Shown here: one piece after another, positions 6,778 through 7,868 of the stretch
How positions within the stretch are numbered: position 1 is the first letter of the stretch
Layout of the letters: every line of letters begins with the position of its first letter
Assembly (NCBI GenBank): GCA_002862165.1
Contig: PKCL01000157.1
Coordinates: 1 to 7,868 of the forward strand
Direction of reading: 5' to 3'
DNA length: 7,868 bases
DNA from: Planctomycetaceae bacterium
Lineage (GTDB): Bacteria; Planctomycetota; Planctomycetia; Pirellulales; UBA1268
The notes under the pieces: model-generated
Told to the model about the DNA's origin: nothing
Databases searched by the model: none
What the model saw: only the letters and a program-made list of their open reading frames with translations
Program-made: the position numbers and the translations under genes

Positions 6778-7868
6778 ATTTTTGTTTTTTCCAACCAGGA
6801 GATTTCTTTTTCAAGGGACCTGCCATTGGCGGTGTCTCATAAAATTCACCTTCTCGGATAAGTCTCGGATCGCCAGTACGTTGCATTTCATCGAGAAGTC
6901 TTTTCGTCAGCTCTTCTTCAAGAGCAGCATACTGTTGGCGGCCAGCCAAATTATGCATTTCATGAGGATCAGATTTCAGGTCAAATAGTTCAATAAGCGG
7001 TCGTTTCCCATAGACTTTGTCAAAATGTTTTTTCCACGGATCAGTTTTGCGTGCTTTAATCAGCCATGCTTTTGTTGGTCCGGCATCTTCGTCAGCTAAT
7101 GTAATACGTGTATTTGTTTCAAGCTCTTCGACTGTTGGCTCTGGTCCCCCTCTCAGACGATACGGGTCGCCAATCGGCCACCGATCTGGACGAAAGTTCA
7201 TAATCAAAGCGTAATCTTGAGTACGGATTGCACGTTGAGGGTAGGGTGTGAAGTCAGCCCGTGCAGTTTCAACGTGTCGTTCGCGGCCTGTAAATACACA
7301 GTCTCGTGTCTGATCAATGAAGCCTGATTTTTTCGAGTGAAGAAGCGGCCATAGTGACCTGCCAGTCATTGATCCAGGTGGTTTGATTTTTGCTGCCTCA
7401 AGGAATGTAGGAGCAAGATCAATCAGGCTTACCATGTCATCCACAACACGACTGCCAACAACACCCGGCCCGGTTACAGAGAGACACACACCGGTACCAA
7501 AACTGTACAGGTTGCATTTCCCATGAGGAAACCCAGGTGCTCCGTGGTCTCCACTAATGACAATGAGTGTATTCTCAGTGAGGTTGGCTTTTTCGAGTTC
7601 ATCGAGCAGAGCGCCAACAGCCGCATCCCAAGCAGCTATTTCACCAAAATAATCTGCCAGATCCTGCCGCACTTCTGGAACATCAGGAAGGAAATCAGGC
7701 ATCTTTCCTTGGAGAGAATTGGGATCGATACCCCAAAGATCCTTACCGCTGCCTTTGATCCATTTTCGATGTACATTCGTCGGTCCAAACCAGTAGCAAA
7801 AAGGCTGGTTCTTGTCACAGTTGTCAAGCAGATCACGGAAGTTGCCGCGTACCTCGTTCAGAATCGTT
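6776..7868 (-). CDS. Sulfatase, N-sulfoglucosamine sulfohydrolase-like (5' end beyond right edge)
   Basis: The frame is open from the right edge to TAA at 6776-6778, giving 363 visible residues. The Met at 7702 is internal: upstream in the same frame are NQPFCYWFGPTNVHRKW and KDLWGIDPNSLQGK, normal sulfatase sequence. The N-terminal signal peptide and the C/S-x-P-x-R maturation motif lie outside the window. Visible sulfatase marks are ADYFGEIAAWD (near 7645-7625), the metal-site SGDHGAPG (7553-7530) and CNLYSFGTGV. DLAPTFLEAA, RAIRTQDYALIMNF and FDLKSDPHEMHNLA are also present. The GDHG...GK.NLY.FGTG pattern and the RT..Y.LI.N segment resemble the SGSH/heparan-N-sulfatase-like branch rather than the iduronate-2-sulfatase-like one. 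The C-terminus is Lys-rich (KKKSPGWKKQK). It is the first visible gene of a two-sulfatase operon; whether it cleaves N- or O-sulfate cannot be told from this fragment. Confidence 0.9.
   Translation of the reverse strand, partial: TILNEVRGNFRDLLDNCDKNQPFCYWFGPTNVHRKWIKGSGKDLWGIDPNSLQGKMPDFLPDVPEVRQDLADYFGEIAAWDAAVGALLDELEKANLTENTLIVISGDHGAPGFPHGKCNLYSFGTGVCLSVTGPGVVGSRVVDDMVSLIDLAPTFLEAAKIKPPGSMTGRSLWPLLHSKKSGFIDQTRDCVFTGRERHVETARADFTPYPQRAIRTQDYALIMNFRPDRWPIGDPYRLRGGPEPTVEELETNTRITLADEDAGPTKAWLIKARKTDPWKKHFDKVYGKRPLIELFDLKSDPHEMHNLAGRQQYAALEEELTKRLLDEMQRTGDPRLIREGEFYETPPMAGPLKKKSPGWKKQK

Noticed and set aside
6776..7702. Treating the SGSH-like sulfatase as a complete 308-residue gene starting at Met 7702
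   Set aside because: The same frame stays open to the right edge and encodes typical sulfatase sequence upstream, so the gene is truncated by the window and not naturally short or frameshifted.

Overview
The window looks like a piece of a planctomycete (PVC group) chromosome, probably marine or aquatic. The evidence is the gene content: a large secreted SGNH/beta-propeller protein of the PVC-type heme-binding family, two secreted formylglycine sulfatases in tandem, and a Sec-exported multidomain protease carrying a LamG/DUF1080-like jelly roll. Long N-terminal regions before the signal segment and weak or missing Shine-Dalgarno sites also fit. This assignment rests on recalled family features, not on a database search. 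Base composition is moderate and looks even across the genes, with no sign of recent transfer. I see no tRNA, rRNA, CRISPR array, transposase or attachment site.

Layout. (1) Bases 1-2498, minus strand: the 5' part of one very long gene that runs off the left edge, open for 832 codons. It has a signal peptide, an SGNH-hydrolase-like domain with the nucleophilic Ser apparently missing, a linker, and a sorbosone/glucose-dehydrogenase-like beta-propeller. An approximately 170-residue discoidin-like (F5/8 type C) module is inserted inside the propeller. (2) Bases 2499-2847: a roughly 350-bp divergent intergenic region with a small cluster of direct and inverted repeats. (3) Bases 2848-5178, plus strand: a complete exported protein of 776 residues made of a trypsin-like (S1C/Deg-type) protease, a jelly-roll domain, a SirB1-type transglutaminase-like domain and a helical C-terminus. 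(4) Bases 5179-5229: a short convergent gap with an imperfect 24-nt-period tandem repeat. (5) Bases 5230-6762 and 6776-7868, minus strand: two sulfatase genes in one operon, 13 nt apart. The downstream one is complete and iduronate-2-sulfatase-like; the upstream one is cut by the right edge and is N-sulfoglucosamine sulfohydrolase (SGSH)-like.

Taken together, every product appears to be exported or (for the truncated sulfatase) belongs to an exported family. The sulfatase pair suggests removal of sulfate from sulfated glycans. The propeller protein, whose expected CxxCH cytochrome part would lie beyond the left edge, may oxidise a sugar or bind glycan through its inserted module. The protease fusion has no clear pathway link to either. 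The most unusual items are the protease/jelly-roll/SirB1 fusion with a Cys-less SirB1 domain, and the carbohydrate-binding-like module nested inside the propeller.
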